From Chloroflexota bacterium (GTDB lineage Bacteria; Chloroflexota; Chloroflexia; QHBQ01), in assembly GCA_025355955.1 (NCBI GenBank), contig JANXYP010000387.1, positions 1 through 38,790 of the forward strand: a stretch of DNA of 38,790 nucleotides. The letters are read 5' to 3'. Below the pieces are notes generated by a model. The model worked only from the letters and a program-made list of their open reading frames with translations. It made no database searches and was not told the origin of the DNA. The position numbers were made by a program, and so were the translations under genes. This document shows positions 24,925-32,408 of the stretch, in pieces; within the stretch, counting starts at the first letter, position 1; the number at the start of each line of letters is the position of its first letter.

Positions 24925-25210
24925 TTAGATGAAGTTGCCAGTTCTCTCCCCCAAACCCCGCTGGGGGCTTAGTAAGGTGAAGTTGCCAGTTCTCTCCCCC
25001 AAACCCCGCTGGGGGCTTAGTAAGGTGAAGTTGCCAGTTCTCTCCCCCAACCCCCGCCGTGCCTTAGTTAGATGAAGTTGCCAGTTCTCCCCCCAACCCT
25101 TGCTGTGGGCTTAGTTAGATGAAGTTGCCAGTTCTCTCCCCCAAACCCCGCTGGGTCTTAGTTAGATGAAATTGCCAGTTCCCCTAAACAACCACTGGAG
25201 GCTTAGTTGA
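24925..25210. repeat. 47-48-base tandem repeat, six units
   Basis: The word GAAGTTGCCAGTTC begins at 24931, 24979, 25027, 25074, 25121 and, diverged, at 25168. Each unit carries a CCCCAAACCCCGCTGGGGG-like palindrome and GCTTAGTTAGAT. The last unit is worn. Whole units are repeated, with no variable spacers. Confidence 0.92.
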
Positions 25211-25519
25211 TCAAGCTTTGGAGTGCCTCACGGTTTTTGTCCGATAGCCTTTTCGCTTTATTTCCTTATGATTGCTTATTCTGTGAACATCATGGCACGC
25301 TTTATGCACTATGATGTGCAGATGCGGAGAGCGGTACAGCGCACGAGGAACTGATAAAAACGGGTTTGTGAATGGCGCGTAACATCAGATCGAAACCTGC
25401 GTTACATAATGCAGAAGACAAGCGCGCCAGACACACATAAATCAACCAAGTGCGCGAAACGCTTCATCAGAAGCATAGGAACCAAACGTTACACAGCGAG
25501 AGCTGAAAGGAGAAAAACA
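25211..25519. other. AT-richer leader region before the GlsB-type gene
   Basis: No gene seen. Less GC-rich than its surroundings; no vegetative promoter stands out, so expression of the following stress-type gene may use another sigma factor. An ATG at 25409 is in frame with the GlsB-type gene but has no ribosome site. Confidence 0.4.
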
Positions 25520-25801
25520 ATGTTGGTACTAGGTATTGACTACGCAGTTAGCCTGATTGGCTGGATTATCGCGGGCCTCATCGGGGGCTGGCTGGCGGGT
25601 CAGGTATCCAAGGGCAGCGGCTTTGGCCTCATCGGTGATCTGGTCATGGGTGTGGTCGGCGCTCTGCTACTCGGCTTTATCCTCAACGCGCTGAAACTTT
25701 TCCCTGAGAACGTGGGCCTGATTGGCACTATCATCGCCGCCTTCTTCGGCGCTCTGTTGCTCACCTTCATCGTTCACGCCCTCACCGGCAAGCGCGTCTA
25801 G
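25520..25801 (+). CDS. GlsB/YeaQ/YmgE-type stress membrane protein
   Basis: 93-aa inner-membrane protein with three hydrophobic helices (about 7-27, 37-58, 67-88) and the family glycine pattern GLIGGWLAGQVSKGSGFGLIGDLVMGVVGALL. It matches the transglycosylase-associated (GlsB) family, small stress-induced membrane proteins whose molecular role is not established. The ATG at 25520 has AAAGGAG eight bases upstream; the 37 extra in-frame codons before it are unlikely to be translated. It is followed by a hairpin (25854) and a gene for a disordered hydrophilic protein, a grouping reminiscent of stress-response loci. Confidence 0.88.
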   Translation: MLVLGIDYAVSLIGWIIAGLIGGWLAGQVSKGSGFGLIGDLVMGVVGALLLGFILNALKLFPENVGLIGTIIAAFFGALLLTFIVHALTGKRV

Positions 25802-25853
25802 CCACATCGACGACAGAACCCAATCTGCGTAAGCAGAATAGCGTATAATAGCG

Positions 25854-25882
25854 AGAGCCGCGCCCCACGATGGCGCGGCTCT
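25854..25882 (+). terminator. 11-pair hairpin between the GlsB-type gene and the next gene
   Basis: AGAGCCGCGCC/GGCGCGGCTCT with a 7-base loop. It is followed by TGCTACTACTATG rather than a T run, and TATAAT at 25844-25849 lies just before it. So it is either a terminator or a 5' stabilising hairpin of the next message. Confidence 0.55.
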
Positions 25883-25921
25883 TGCTACTACTATGAGCAA
25901 CACAGGCGAAAGGAGACAGCA

Positions 25922-27502
25922 ATGGCCGATGAAATTAGGAATGATGCAGCAAATGCAGGCCGCGAGGTAGCGGGCGGTGCGCGCGAGGTGGCGGGTAGCG
26001 TGGAGCAGGGTCTCGGCAACGTAACCGGCAACGCAGGCATGATCCAGGGAGGGCAGCAGTTGGCGCAGAGTGGCGCTCAGGAACGCACGGGCATGACCCC
26101 TGGCGCAGCGCCGAGTGCCGCACCCAGTTCGGCAGTTCCCGCCCACGAGAGCCTCGCTGATGCGGTGGAAGGGCTACGCGAGGATGCTGGCACGCAAGGC
26201 CGTACCCTGGAGCAGGCCGAGCATCAGGGCGTGCTTGAAGTAGGCCACGATGGCGATGCGCCTACCCCCGGCTTCATCGGCGACCACCGCGACATTGACA
26301 CCAGCGGACAGTTAGCGCTGAGGAGTGATTATCTTTATTGTAGTCTGCAATCTGGCCGTGCCACCTCTGGCACGGCCTCTGCTTTATTTGATGCAGGTAC
26401 ATTGTGGACAACAGAAAAGGAGAAAGCAATGGCGGACAATCAGAACAGCAACCCAAACGGCAGCGAGGACCAAACCCGACCTGCTGGCGACTGGGACAAG
26501 CAGTACATCGCGCCACCCGATGCCAATATGGGGGCGCAGGATACCACCACCCAGGGGAGGGCTGCAGGCAGCGTGGGCAGCCACGAGTACGGTGGCAGCG
26601 CCACCGACAGCCGCGTAAGCGACAGCCGTAGCAATGCCTCCCACCACCGCGATAGCGGCGCAGAGGCGGGCTTGATGGGCAGCGCATATGATACAGAGCG
26701 GCAGATGCAGGGCGGTACGCCCGGCAGCGGCGCAAACGCGCCCACCAGCGCCGATATGGCCGGGCTGAATAGCAGCAACGACGGCGCAACCAATAGCGGC
26801 AGCAACGTGGCGGACAACTCGGTGGGCGGGATGTTGAGTAGCCCAACACTGGGCGGCGCGGCCCCCAGCGGCCCGGCTGGCGGCGGCGCAAGCGGCGGGC
26901 AGTTGGGCGACACGATGGGGCGCGGCTCACTCCAGGAAGGCACGGCTGGCGGCGCGACGGGCAGCGGCGCGCACGGCATCAGCCCCACTGGCGGCGACCT
27001 CAGTGGCAGCCAGAGCATGAGTGGTGACACCACTGGCGGCACACCTGCGCTAGGCGACCCCACTCGCACCAGCAGCATGATGACAACCAACCAGGTTGGC
27101 GATGCCGACAACGCGCCAGATGAGAACGCCGAGCGTGTCACCGGCCATCGCTACGACAACGACTTCGGGCGCAGTGGCGCGATGGGAGGTGGGGTGATGC
27201 AGAGCGATTTGATGCGCGGTTCCCAGCAGGGCGGCAATGATACTCCCGCCAGTCTTAACTCCCGCGGCACGAAGCCAGGTCCAACCCACCAGGGCGATGA
27301 CCGCGACTCCACCATTGGGGATCGCGCCGATAGCGCGGGCCGCCACGACAACCCCTATGACACGGTACGCTCCGCTGAAGCACACGAAACGCCGGAGACG
27401 ATCGGCGGACTTAATGGGAACTCTGGCGCGGGCGACGCTTTAGAAGGCCAGAGCCACCTCTACACCCCTGGCACCACCGAGGAGGACTTTCCGGCAACGT
27501 AG
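25922..27502 (+). CDS. disordered stress-type protein; open frame continues into the next gene
   Basis: Open frame of 526 codons. The first about 130 residues (MADEIRNDAANAGREVAGGA, then Gly/Gln/Ala-rich text, ending HRDIDTSGQ) look like a small hydrophilic stress protein. There is no stop codon where one would be expected. The frame runs through a perfect terminator hairpin (26354-26377), then a ribosome site and a second natural start (26429). I read it as two neighbouring genes joined by loss of a stop, with the product either a short protein from terminated transcripts or a readthrough fusion. The start follows AAAGGAG. Low-complexity composition and no cysteines fit an unstructured protein. 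The function is unknown. Confidence 0.6.
   Translation: MADEIRNDAANAGREVAGGAREVAGSVEQGLGNVTGNAGMIQGGQQLAQSGAQERTGMTPGAAPSAAPSSAVPAHESLADAVEGLREDAGTQGRTLEQAEHQGVLEVGHDGDAPTPGFIGDHRDIDTSGQLALRSDYLYCSLQSGRATSGTASALFDAGTLWTTEKEKAMADNQNSNPNGSEDQTRPAGDWDKQYIAPPDANMGAQDTTTQGRAAGSVGSHEYGGSATDSRVSDSRSNASHHRDSGAEAGLMGSAYDTERQMQGGTPGSGANAPTSADMAGLNSSNDGATNSGSNVADNSVGGMLSSPTLGGAAPSGPAGGGASGGQLGDTMGRGSLQEGTAGGATGSGAHGISPTGGDLSGSQSMSGDTTGGTPALGDPTRTSSMMTTNQVGDADNAPDENAERVTGHRYDNDFGRSGAMGGGVMQSDLMRGSQQGGNDTPASLNSRGTKPGPTHQGDDRDSTIGDRADSAGRHDNPYDTVRSAEAHETPETIGGLNGNSGAGDALEGQSHLYTPGTTEEDFPAT
26354..26390 (+). terminator. Rho-independent terminator inside an open reading frame
   Basis: GGCCGTGCCA-CCTC-TGGCACGGCC, ten perfect pairs with a four-base loop, followed by TCTGCTTTATTTG. 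It is translated in frame as SGRATSGTASALFD in the long open frame. Confidence 0.8.
26429..27502 (+). CDS. Gly/Ser-rich intrinsically disordered protein
   Basis: 357 aa, nested in frame in the 25922-27502 open frame. The ATG has a strong AAAAGGAG (about seven bases upstream) and lies downstream of the terminator at 26354, so it is a natural start. Composition is dominated by Gly, Ser, Ala, Asp, Asn and Thr, with GGxxGSG runs (about 120-215), no cysteine, few hydrophobics and no membrane segment. The C-terminal part (about 225-357) repeats GD/RD-rich motifs and ends GTTEEDFPAT. I recognise no domain. Proteins of this type are seen with desiccation or osmotic stress loci, and the nearby GlsB-type gene fits that, but this is inference. 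Confidence 0.65.
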   Translation: MADNQNSNPNGSEDQTRPAGDWDKQYIAPPDANMGAQDTTTQGRAAGSVGSHEYGGSATDSRVSDSRSNASHHRDSGAEAGLMGSAYDTERQMQGGTPGSGANAPTSADMAGLNSSNDGATNSGSNVADNSVGGMLSSPTLGGAAPSGPAGGGASGGQLGDTMGRGSLQEGTAGGATGSGAHGISPTGGDLSGSQSMSGDTTGGTPALGDPTRTSSMMTTNQVGDADNAPDENAERVTGHRYDNDFGRSGAMGGGVMQSDLMRGSQQGGNDTPASLNSRGTKPGPTHQGDDRDSTIGDRADSAGRHDNPYDTVRSAEAHETPETIGGLNGNSGAGDALEGQSHLYTPGTTEEDFPAT

Positions 27503-27520
27503 GATGGTCGGGAATCCTCA

Positions 27521-29077
27521 TCAGCTACGCCGCACGTTGGTTGGCACGGCGCGCAGTTGCAGGGTGAGGGCATTGGCAAGGGTGCCGATGCTGGGCAGGG
27601 TAATGGTGAAGACTGTACCTTTGCCCTGTTCGCTGCTGACGGCGATGCTGCCTCGATGGGCCTCGATGATCTCCTTGCTGATCGCCAGACCCAGGCCGAG
27701 ACCACGCCCGTCGCTGGCGCGCGACTTCTCCACCTGATAGAAACGCTCGAAGATGCGCGGCAGGTCGGCGGCGGGGATACCTTCACCGTTGTCGGCCACC
27801 GTGACTACGATGCTGCCGGGCGCGTTACCCTGAGCTGGCGGGGCGATGCTGGCTTCCATCTGCACCCAGCCACCAGCGGGCGTGTGCTTGATCGCGTTGT
27901 CAACCAGGTTGGTGAAGACCTGACGCAGCCGATCGGGATCGCCCATCACCTGAGGCAGACCGACAAGCCCGTTCTGGCCGAGGCTGACATCACAGGCGCT
28001 GGCCTGGGGTTGCAGGCTATCCACGCAAGCCAGCAGCATCGCGCCGAGGTCGAGCGGCTGGGGCTGCATCTGCACCTGACCACTCTGCAAGCGCGACAAC
28101 TCCAACAACGCACTGACCAAGCGGCCCATCCGCAACGACTCGTCGTTGATCACGCGGGCCGCCCCTTGCGCGCTGCGTAGGTCGGGCAGGGTGCCGTCGA
28201 GGATGGCCTGGGAGAAGCCTTGGATTGAGGTAAGTGGGGTCTTGAGGTCGTGCGAGATGTTGGCAAGGAAGTCGCGCTGCGCCTGTTGGGTGCGTTGCAC
28301 CTCGCTTGCCATGATGTTGAAGTTTTGGCCGAGGAAGGCAACCTCATCCTCGCCCTGCACCTGGATGCGCTGGCTATAGTCGCCATGCGCGATACGGTTG
28401 GCGGCGATGGAGATTTGCTGGATGGGGCGGCTCATGTTGCGGCCCAGCAGCCAGGCGATCAGCAGCGACAGCAGCAAGGCAATCAGCCCGGCAATGAACA
28501 GGGGAAACAGCAGTTCGGCCCAGGCGTTGGCGGCTGGGATCATTACTACCAAATACTGAAGGTTGTGATTGATTATTACCTGCCTGAACTCAGCGGCAAC
28601 ATAGAGATATTTACCATCGGGGGTAAGGCCATAGATTTTGAGATTAACTGCGGCACGGGTGCGCTGCGGATCATTGCTTGGCAGGATGCTGCCTGGTTGC
28701 GGCTCGAAGTTCTTTCCAGTGAGGTTCTCGCTGTAGTTGCTGTCAGTATCCTCCTTCACTATGCCGTTGGTAGTTACCAGCATAAGGCGTGCGTGAGCGT
28801 TATTAGTTGCCTGACGCAAGTCATTACTAAGCTGGTTACTCACATTCGGGTTCGTTGATTTCGGTTTCAGGCTTTGTGTATTTGAAAGGATCGAGCTCGC
28901 AATTTGGCTTTCCATCAATTGGCGAACAATGAATGCCTGCGAGTGCAGTGCTGAAACCTGCGCGCTGCTCTGATACGCGCTAATCAGCAAGCCAGCGGCG
29001 AGGCCGACCACTAGCAGGCACAACACTACCAGGAAGATATAGGAGGCGAACAGCTTGGAGCGCAGGCTGGCGAACAT
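27521..29077 (-). CDS. membrane sensor histidine kinase
   Basis: 518 aa. TM1 (about 12-33) and TM2 (about 188-210) flank an extracytoplasmic sensing domain of about 150 residues. Then come HAMP (about 211-262), HisKA with NISHDLKTPLTSIQGF (phosphorylated His) and HATPase_c with the N box QVFTNLVDNAIKHTP, G1 VADNGEGIPA, F box IFERFYQVEKS and G2 GRGLGLGLAISKEII. All catalytic motifs are present, so it should be an active PhoR/ResE-type kinase. The gene starts five bases after the response regulator's stop and is its partner. The signal is unknown. It converges with the disordered-protein gene, 18 bases apart. Confidence 0.93.
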   Translation of the reverse strand: MFASLRSKLFASYIFLVVLCLLVVGLAAGLLISAYQSSAQVSALHSQAFIVRQLMESQIASSILSNTQSLKPKSTNPNVSNQLSNDLRQATNNAHARLMLVTTNGIVKEDTDSNYSENLTGKNFEPQPGSILPSNDPQRTRAAVNLKIYGLTPDGKYLYVAAEFRQVIINHNLQYLVVMIPAANAWAELLFPLFIAGLIALLLSLLIAWLLGRNMSRPIQQISIAANRIAHGDYSQRIQVQGEDEVAFLGQNFNIMASEVQRTQQAQRDFLANISHDLKTPLTSIQGFSQAILDGTLPDLRSAQGAARVINDESLRMGRLVSALLELSRLQSGQVQMQPQPLDLGAMLLACVDSLQPQASACDVSLGQNGLVGLPQVMGDPDRLRQVFTNLVDNAIKHTPAGGWVQMEASIAPPAQGNAPGSIVVTVADNGEGIPAADLPRIFERFYQVEKSRASDGRGLGLGLAISKEIIEAHRGSIAVSSEQGKGTVFTITLPSIGTLANALTLQLRAVPTNVRRS

Positions 29078-29082
29078 CGCAT

Positions 29083-29784
29083 TTACTCCCCCACTGCATC
29101 GGCTAGCACCAGCTTGTAGCCTGTGCCACGGATGGTTTGCACCTGCAAGTCGCTACCGGCAATGCGGTCGCGCAGGTGGGCAACGTGGACATCCACAGTG
29201 CGGGTATCGCCAAAGTATTCGTATCCCCAGACAAGATTGAGCAGCTTCTCGCGCTCCAGCACCAGGCCGAGATACTGAGCGAAGGTCTTGAGCAGGTCGT
29301 ACTCCTTGCTCCGCAGCTCCACCAGCCGTCCATCAATCCTGACCTCATGGCGCTGGTCGTCAATTGTGGTGTTGCCGATGCTGATCATCGGATTGGCGGT
29401 GCGCTCATTCGCTGCCGTGTTGGCGCGGCGTAGCACTGCCTTGATGCGGGCGACCAGTTCACGCGGGTTGAACGGCTTGGCAAGGTAATCATCCGCGCCG
29501 ATCTCCAGGCCGACGATCTTATCCACATCATCGGTGCGGGCGGTAAGCATAATGATGGGGGTCTGACTGTCCTTGCGGATGATGCGGCAGACTTCGTAGC
29601 CATCTATCTCTGGCAGATTGATGTCGAGGACGATCAAGCTGGGCTTGGCGGCGCGATACTGGCGTAGAGCCTCGCTGCCAGTAAGCGCAGTTTCCACATG
29701 ATAGCCTTCGCTAACCAGATAGAGCTTGACCAGATCCACGATATTGCGTTCATCGTCAACGACGAGGATAGTTTCTCCCGGCAT
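29083..29784 (-). CDS. OmpR/PhoB-family response regulator
   Basis: 233 aa. The receiver domain (1-120) has the acid pair in ILVVDDERN, the phospho-acceptor Asp in LIVLDINLPEIDGY, Thr in LTARTDD and Lys in YLAKPFNPREL. The winged-helix DNA-binding domain (about 135-230) has ELRSKEYDLLKTFAQ, VWGYEYFGDTRTVDVHVAHL and RGTGYKL, typical of OmpR/PhoB. First gene of a two-gene operon with the kinase at 27521. GGAGG lies nine bases before the ATG. Three 11-base direct repeats upstream (29835-29867) are the expected kind of binding site, so it probably regulates itself. Confidence 0.95.
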   Translation of the reverse strand: MPGETILVVDDERNIVDLVKLYLVSEGYHVETALTGSEALRQYRAAKPSLIVLDINLPEIDGYEVCRIIRKDSQTPIIMLTARTDDVDKIVGLEIGADDYLAKPFNPRELVARIKAVLRRANTAANERTANPMISIGNTTIDDQRHEVRIDGRLVELRSKEYDLLKTFAQYLGLVLEREKLLNLVWGYEYFGDTRTVDVHVAHLRDRIAGSDLQVQTIRGTGYKLVLADAVGE

Positions 29785-29807
29785 AGTGATAACCTCCAGT
29801 TTCAGCG

Positions 29808-29867
29808 ATTATGCGGCAAGGAAGTTAGAAGCTGGCTAAATCAAAGTAAAATCCTTGTAAAATCCCT
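29808..29867 (-). promoter_or_regulatory. three 11-base direct repeats upstream of the response regulator (PhoB-like box)
   Basis: In plus-strand order GCTAAATCAAA (29835), GTAAAATCCTT (29846) and GTAAAATCCCT (29857): the 11-base period is that of OmpR/PhoB-type operators. A possible -10, CATAAT on the minus strand (29813-29808), lies 21 bases downstream, and no good -35 is present, as is usual for activated promoters. Confidence 0.7.
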
Positions 29868-29932
29868 ATACTGGTGATTATATGGCAGTGGCAAGAATGA
29901 TGCAAGGGGTGAGGTGCGGTTCATCAGCTGGG

Positions 29933-30024
29933 TAATACCAATTAGCAGATGCTATAGTTCTGTAGGGGCGAACCGTTGTTCGCCCTGGCTCGATCTGTAG
30001 CGGCACCACCGCTAATTGGTATTA
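29933..30024. mobile_element. palindromic element, full-length AATACCAATTAGC copy
   Basis: The cleanest copy in the window: inverted ends TAATACCAATTAGC and GCTAATTGGTATTA (92 bases) around the hairpin GTAGGGGCGAACCGTTGTTC + GCCCTG. Almost the whole element can fold on itself. Confidence 0.85.
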
Positions 30025-30047
30025 CGATTAGTGGTGGTGTGCTTCAC

Positions 30048-30182
30048 CAGGGCGGGCCACCGCCCGCCCCTACGCATGGGTTGGTAGTTATACCAATTTG
30101 CTGCGGAGATGCTATAGTTCTGTAGGGGCGAGCCGTTGTTCGCCCTGGCTCGATCTGTAGCGGCACCACCGCTAATTGCTAT
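30048..30182. repeat. GGGCGGGCCACCGCCCGCCC hairpin plus a second AATACCAATTAGC-type copy
   Basis: 30048-30076 repeats the core of the element at 16015. 30090-30182 is a near-duplicate of the 29933 element (ends ATACCAATTTGC and GCTAATTGCTAT), with identical middle text GATGCTATAGTTCTGTAGGG. No gene lies in 29785-30333. Confidence 0.8.
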
Positions 30183-30235
30183 AAGCATAAACGTGACGCA
30201 CACCTTGTCGAGGCGAATGATAGTTTGCCCCTGGC

Positions 30236-30265
30236 TTGCAAAACTGCACGTTCCTATAGTACAAT
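30236..30265 (+). promoter_or_regulatory. promoter of the membrane NarL-type kinase gene
   Basis: TTGCAA (30236-30241), 18-base spacer, TACAAT (30260-30265). Confidence 0.55.
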
Positions 30266-30333
30266 ATGGCTACGACAGATTGATCGGCTGGCAATGTGGA
30301 ACAAGCTAGATTGCTGGTCAGACTGAAAAGTGA

Positions 30334-32106
30334 GTGAAGCAATACATGGCGACCACGACCCCATCCTCGGATAGCGTGGGCAATGTCGGCAGCCTGCCGC
30401 CCGCTCTGGCAGCCGGTAGCGAACACGGTGGTTCGCTAATCTACCTGCGCGGGCTGGTGGCCGCGCTGATGCTGGTGGTGCTATTCGTGGCGCAGCGCAG
30501 CAGCAGCGAGAGTAGCGCCTATGCCTGGGCCAGCAGCACGGGTATTCTGCTGATCGGCTACGCCGGGGTGGCGTTGGCGTGGATATTGTTGCAGCGGGCG
30601 CTGGGCGAGCGCCGCCTGCTCACCCTACTCACTATCCTGACCGATTTCTGCTTCGGCATCGTCCTCTCACTGATCAGCAATGGGCTGTTCTTCCCCTTCG
30701 CATTGCTGCCCGCCTTCGCGGTGGCGACTGCCAGCCAACTTTGGGCTGGCATCCTTGCCGCCTTCAGCGTATGCCTGCTCAACTTCCCGGTGTTGCTCAA
30801 TTTCTACAATGGCACGATCAGTCTACCGCCTGCGCCGATGACCGTCAGTGTAATCGCCGCCCTGCTGCTGGCAATCGCCTATACTGCCCTGGGTTGGAGC
30901 AGGCTAGGGGTCTACCTCGGCTTCGACGAACGCAGCAGCACCCTACGCAGAAGCCTGCAAGCGGTGTACAAGGTTAGCTATGCCCTCAGCGCCAGCCTGT
31001 CCTACGATGAAGTGATGAAGGCGATCTTCAAGGAGTTCGGCAAGGCGCTGCCATATGGCATGGGCATGGTCTTCCTCTACGACAACGAATCCGATCGCCT
31101 CTATGTCGCCAGTTCCTATGGGCTGGACGATGGTGAACGCAAGCGGGCCATCGAGGCCAACGACAAGGTCATCGGCAAGGTGATGCGTACAGGACAATCG
31201 CTGATCGTGCGCGGACGATTGCGAGATCAGGCTGCCATGATCGCCAAAGCGTGGCCGCGCCTTGCCAACTATCATAGCGCCCTGGTGGTACCGTTGCGGG
31301 CTAGCTATGAGGTGTACGGCGTGATTTTCATCGCCAGCCCGCAGCCAGGCGTATATGGCGGTGAAGAGATGGAGTTGCTCGAAGCCCTGACCAACAACGC
31401 GATTATCGCCTTGCAGAATGCCCAACTATATCAGACCATCAGTGAGGAGCGCGACAAGGTAATCAAGAAAGAGGAGGAGGTTCGCAAAGGGCTGGCCCGC
31501 GACCTCCATGATGGCCCGGCGCAGACGCTGGCGGGCATTACCATGAACCTCGAAGTGCTGAAGCGGATGATGGAGGTAGACCCCAATCCGGCCCGCGTGC
31601 TGGCCGAGATCGAGTCGGTAACTGCGCTGGCCCGCAAGGCCAACCACGATGTACGCACCATGCTTTTCGAGTTGCGCCCACTGATTTTGGAAAGCCAGGG
31701 ATTGGTCGCCGCGCTGGAGCAGTACGCCCAACGCTTCCCACCCGGTGACGGCATGGGCGTGACAATGGACACCAGCCGCTATACTGTGCGCTTGCCCTAT
31801 CGCATCGAGTCCACCCTGTTCGACGTGATTCAGGAGGCGGTCGGCAACGCCAAGAAGCACGCAGGGGCGCGTAATGTGTTGATCACGCTTGCCTATGTGG
31901 GCGGCTGGGCTAGCGCCACCATCCGCGATGATGGCAAGGGCTTTGATGTGCGAGCAGTGACCAGCAACTACGAGCAGCGCGGCAGCTTTGGGCTGCTTAA
32001 TATGCGCGAACGAGCCACCAACCTACGTGGCGACCTGAACATCTCCTCCACCCCCGGCAGCGGTACCAGCGTGGTAATTACTATACCTGCTGAGGTGAAT
32101 GGTTGA
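30334..32106 (+). CDS. membrane histidine kinase, NarL/DegS type with GAF domain
   Basis: 590 aa. The N-terminal half has about six hydrophobic segments (residues 30-195). A GAF domain follows (about 215-365, YALSASLSYDEVMKAIF to ALTNNAIIALQNAQLYQ), a sensor for small ligands or redox state. A short coiled coil leads to HisKA_3 with RDLHDGPAQTLAG (His392) and HATPase_c with the N box QEAVGNAKKHAGA and G1 IRDDGKGFD, so the kinase looks active. The start may be the GTG at 30334 or the ATG at 30346; neither has a strong ribosome site. HisKA_3 kinases phosphorylate NarL/LuxR-type regulators; the only one nearby is at 33602, so both this kinase and the next may feed it. Confidence 0.9.
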   Translation: MKQYMATTTPSSDSVGNVGSLPPALAAGSEHGGSLIYLRGLVAALMLVVLFVAQRSSSESSAYAWASSTGILLIGYAGVALAWILLQRALGERRLLTLLTILTDFCFGIVLSLISNGLFFPFALLPAFAVATASQLWAGILAAFSVCLLNFPVLLNFYNGTISLPPAPMTVSVIAALLLAIAYTALGWSRLGVYLGFDERSSTLRRSLQAVYKVSYALSASLSYDEVMKAIFKEFGKALPYGMGMVFLYDNESDRLYVASSYGLDDGERKRAIEANDKVIGKVMRTGQSLIVRGRLRDQAAMIAKAWPRLANYHSALVVPLRASYEVYGVIFIASPQPGVYGGEEMELLEALTNNAIIALQNAQLYQTISEERDKVIKKEEEVRKGLARDLHDGPAQTLAGITMNLEVLKRMMEVDPNPARVLAEIESVTALARKANHDVRTMLFELRPLILESQGLVAALEQYAQRFPPGDGMGVTMDTSRYTVRLPYRIESTLFDVIQEAVGNAKKHAGARNVLITLAYVGGWASATIRDDGKGFDVRAVTSNYEQRGSFGLLNMRERATNLRGDLNISSTPGSGTSVVITIPAEVNG

Positions 32107-32113
32107 TCGGTAA

Positions 32114-32310
32114 TAATACCAATTAGCCGAGCAGATAGTATAAATTGGGCCAGGGAGAACAACGGTTCGCCCCTACAGAAATTATAGTGGCACCACGGCT
32201 AATTGGTAATAAGAAAAAGGTTGGCGCACAGGGCGAACCACGGTTCGACCCTACAGATTAGCGCAGGGGCAGCACCCAGGGCGAACCACGGTTCGCCCAT
32301 ATAGATTAAA
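32114..32310. repeat. AATACCAATTAGC element and two further hairpins
   Basis: 32114-32210 is a full element (ends TAATACCAATTAGC and GGCTAATTGGTAAT). Two bare hairpins follow, GGGCGAACCACGGTTCGACC (about 32230) and GGGCGAACCACGGTTCGCCC (about 32280), both with the CTACAGATTA or TATAGATTA flank. No gene in 32107-32408. Confidence 0.8.
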
Positions 32311-32344
32311 CGTCACTCATGACTTGTGATCCTCAGCCTGCCAG

Positions 32345-32373
32345 TTGCGCGTACCCCGTAGCCGTGCTATACT
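32345..32373 (+). promoter_or_regulatory. promoter of the second NarL-type kinase gene
   Basis: TTGCGC (32345-32350), 17-base spacer, TATACT (32368-32373), the same hexamers as the Rieske promoter. The leader is about 30 bases. Confidence 0.7.
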
Positions 32374-32408
32374 GGGTGAAACTTTGAAGCGCGACGGGGG
32401 ATGGGTTT

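Noticed and set aside
24925-25210. Possible CRISPR array (regular short repeats)
   Set aside because: The whole 47-48-base unit is repeated with no unique spacers, unit sequence drifts throughout, and no cas genes are nearby.
26440-27141. 233-codon minus-strand open frame
   Set aside because: Shadow of the Gly/Ser-rich plus-strand gene, no ribosome site, low-complexity text.
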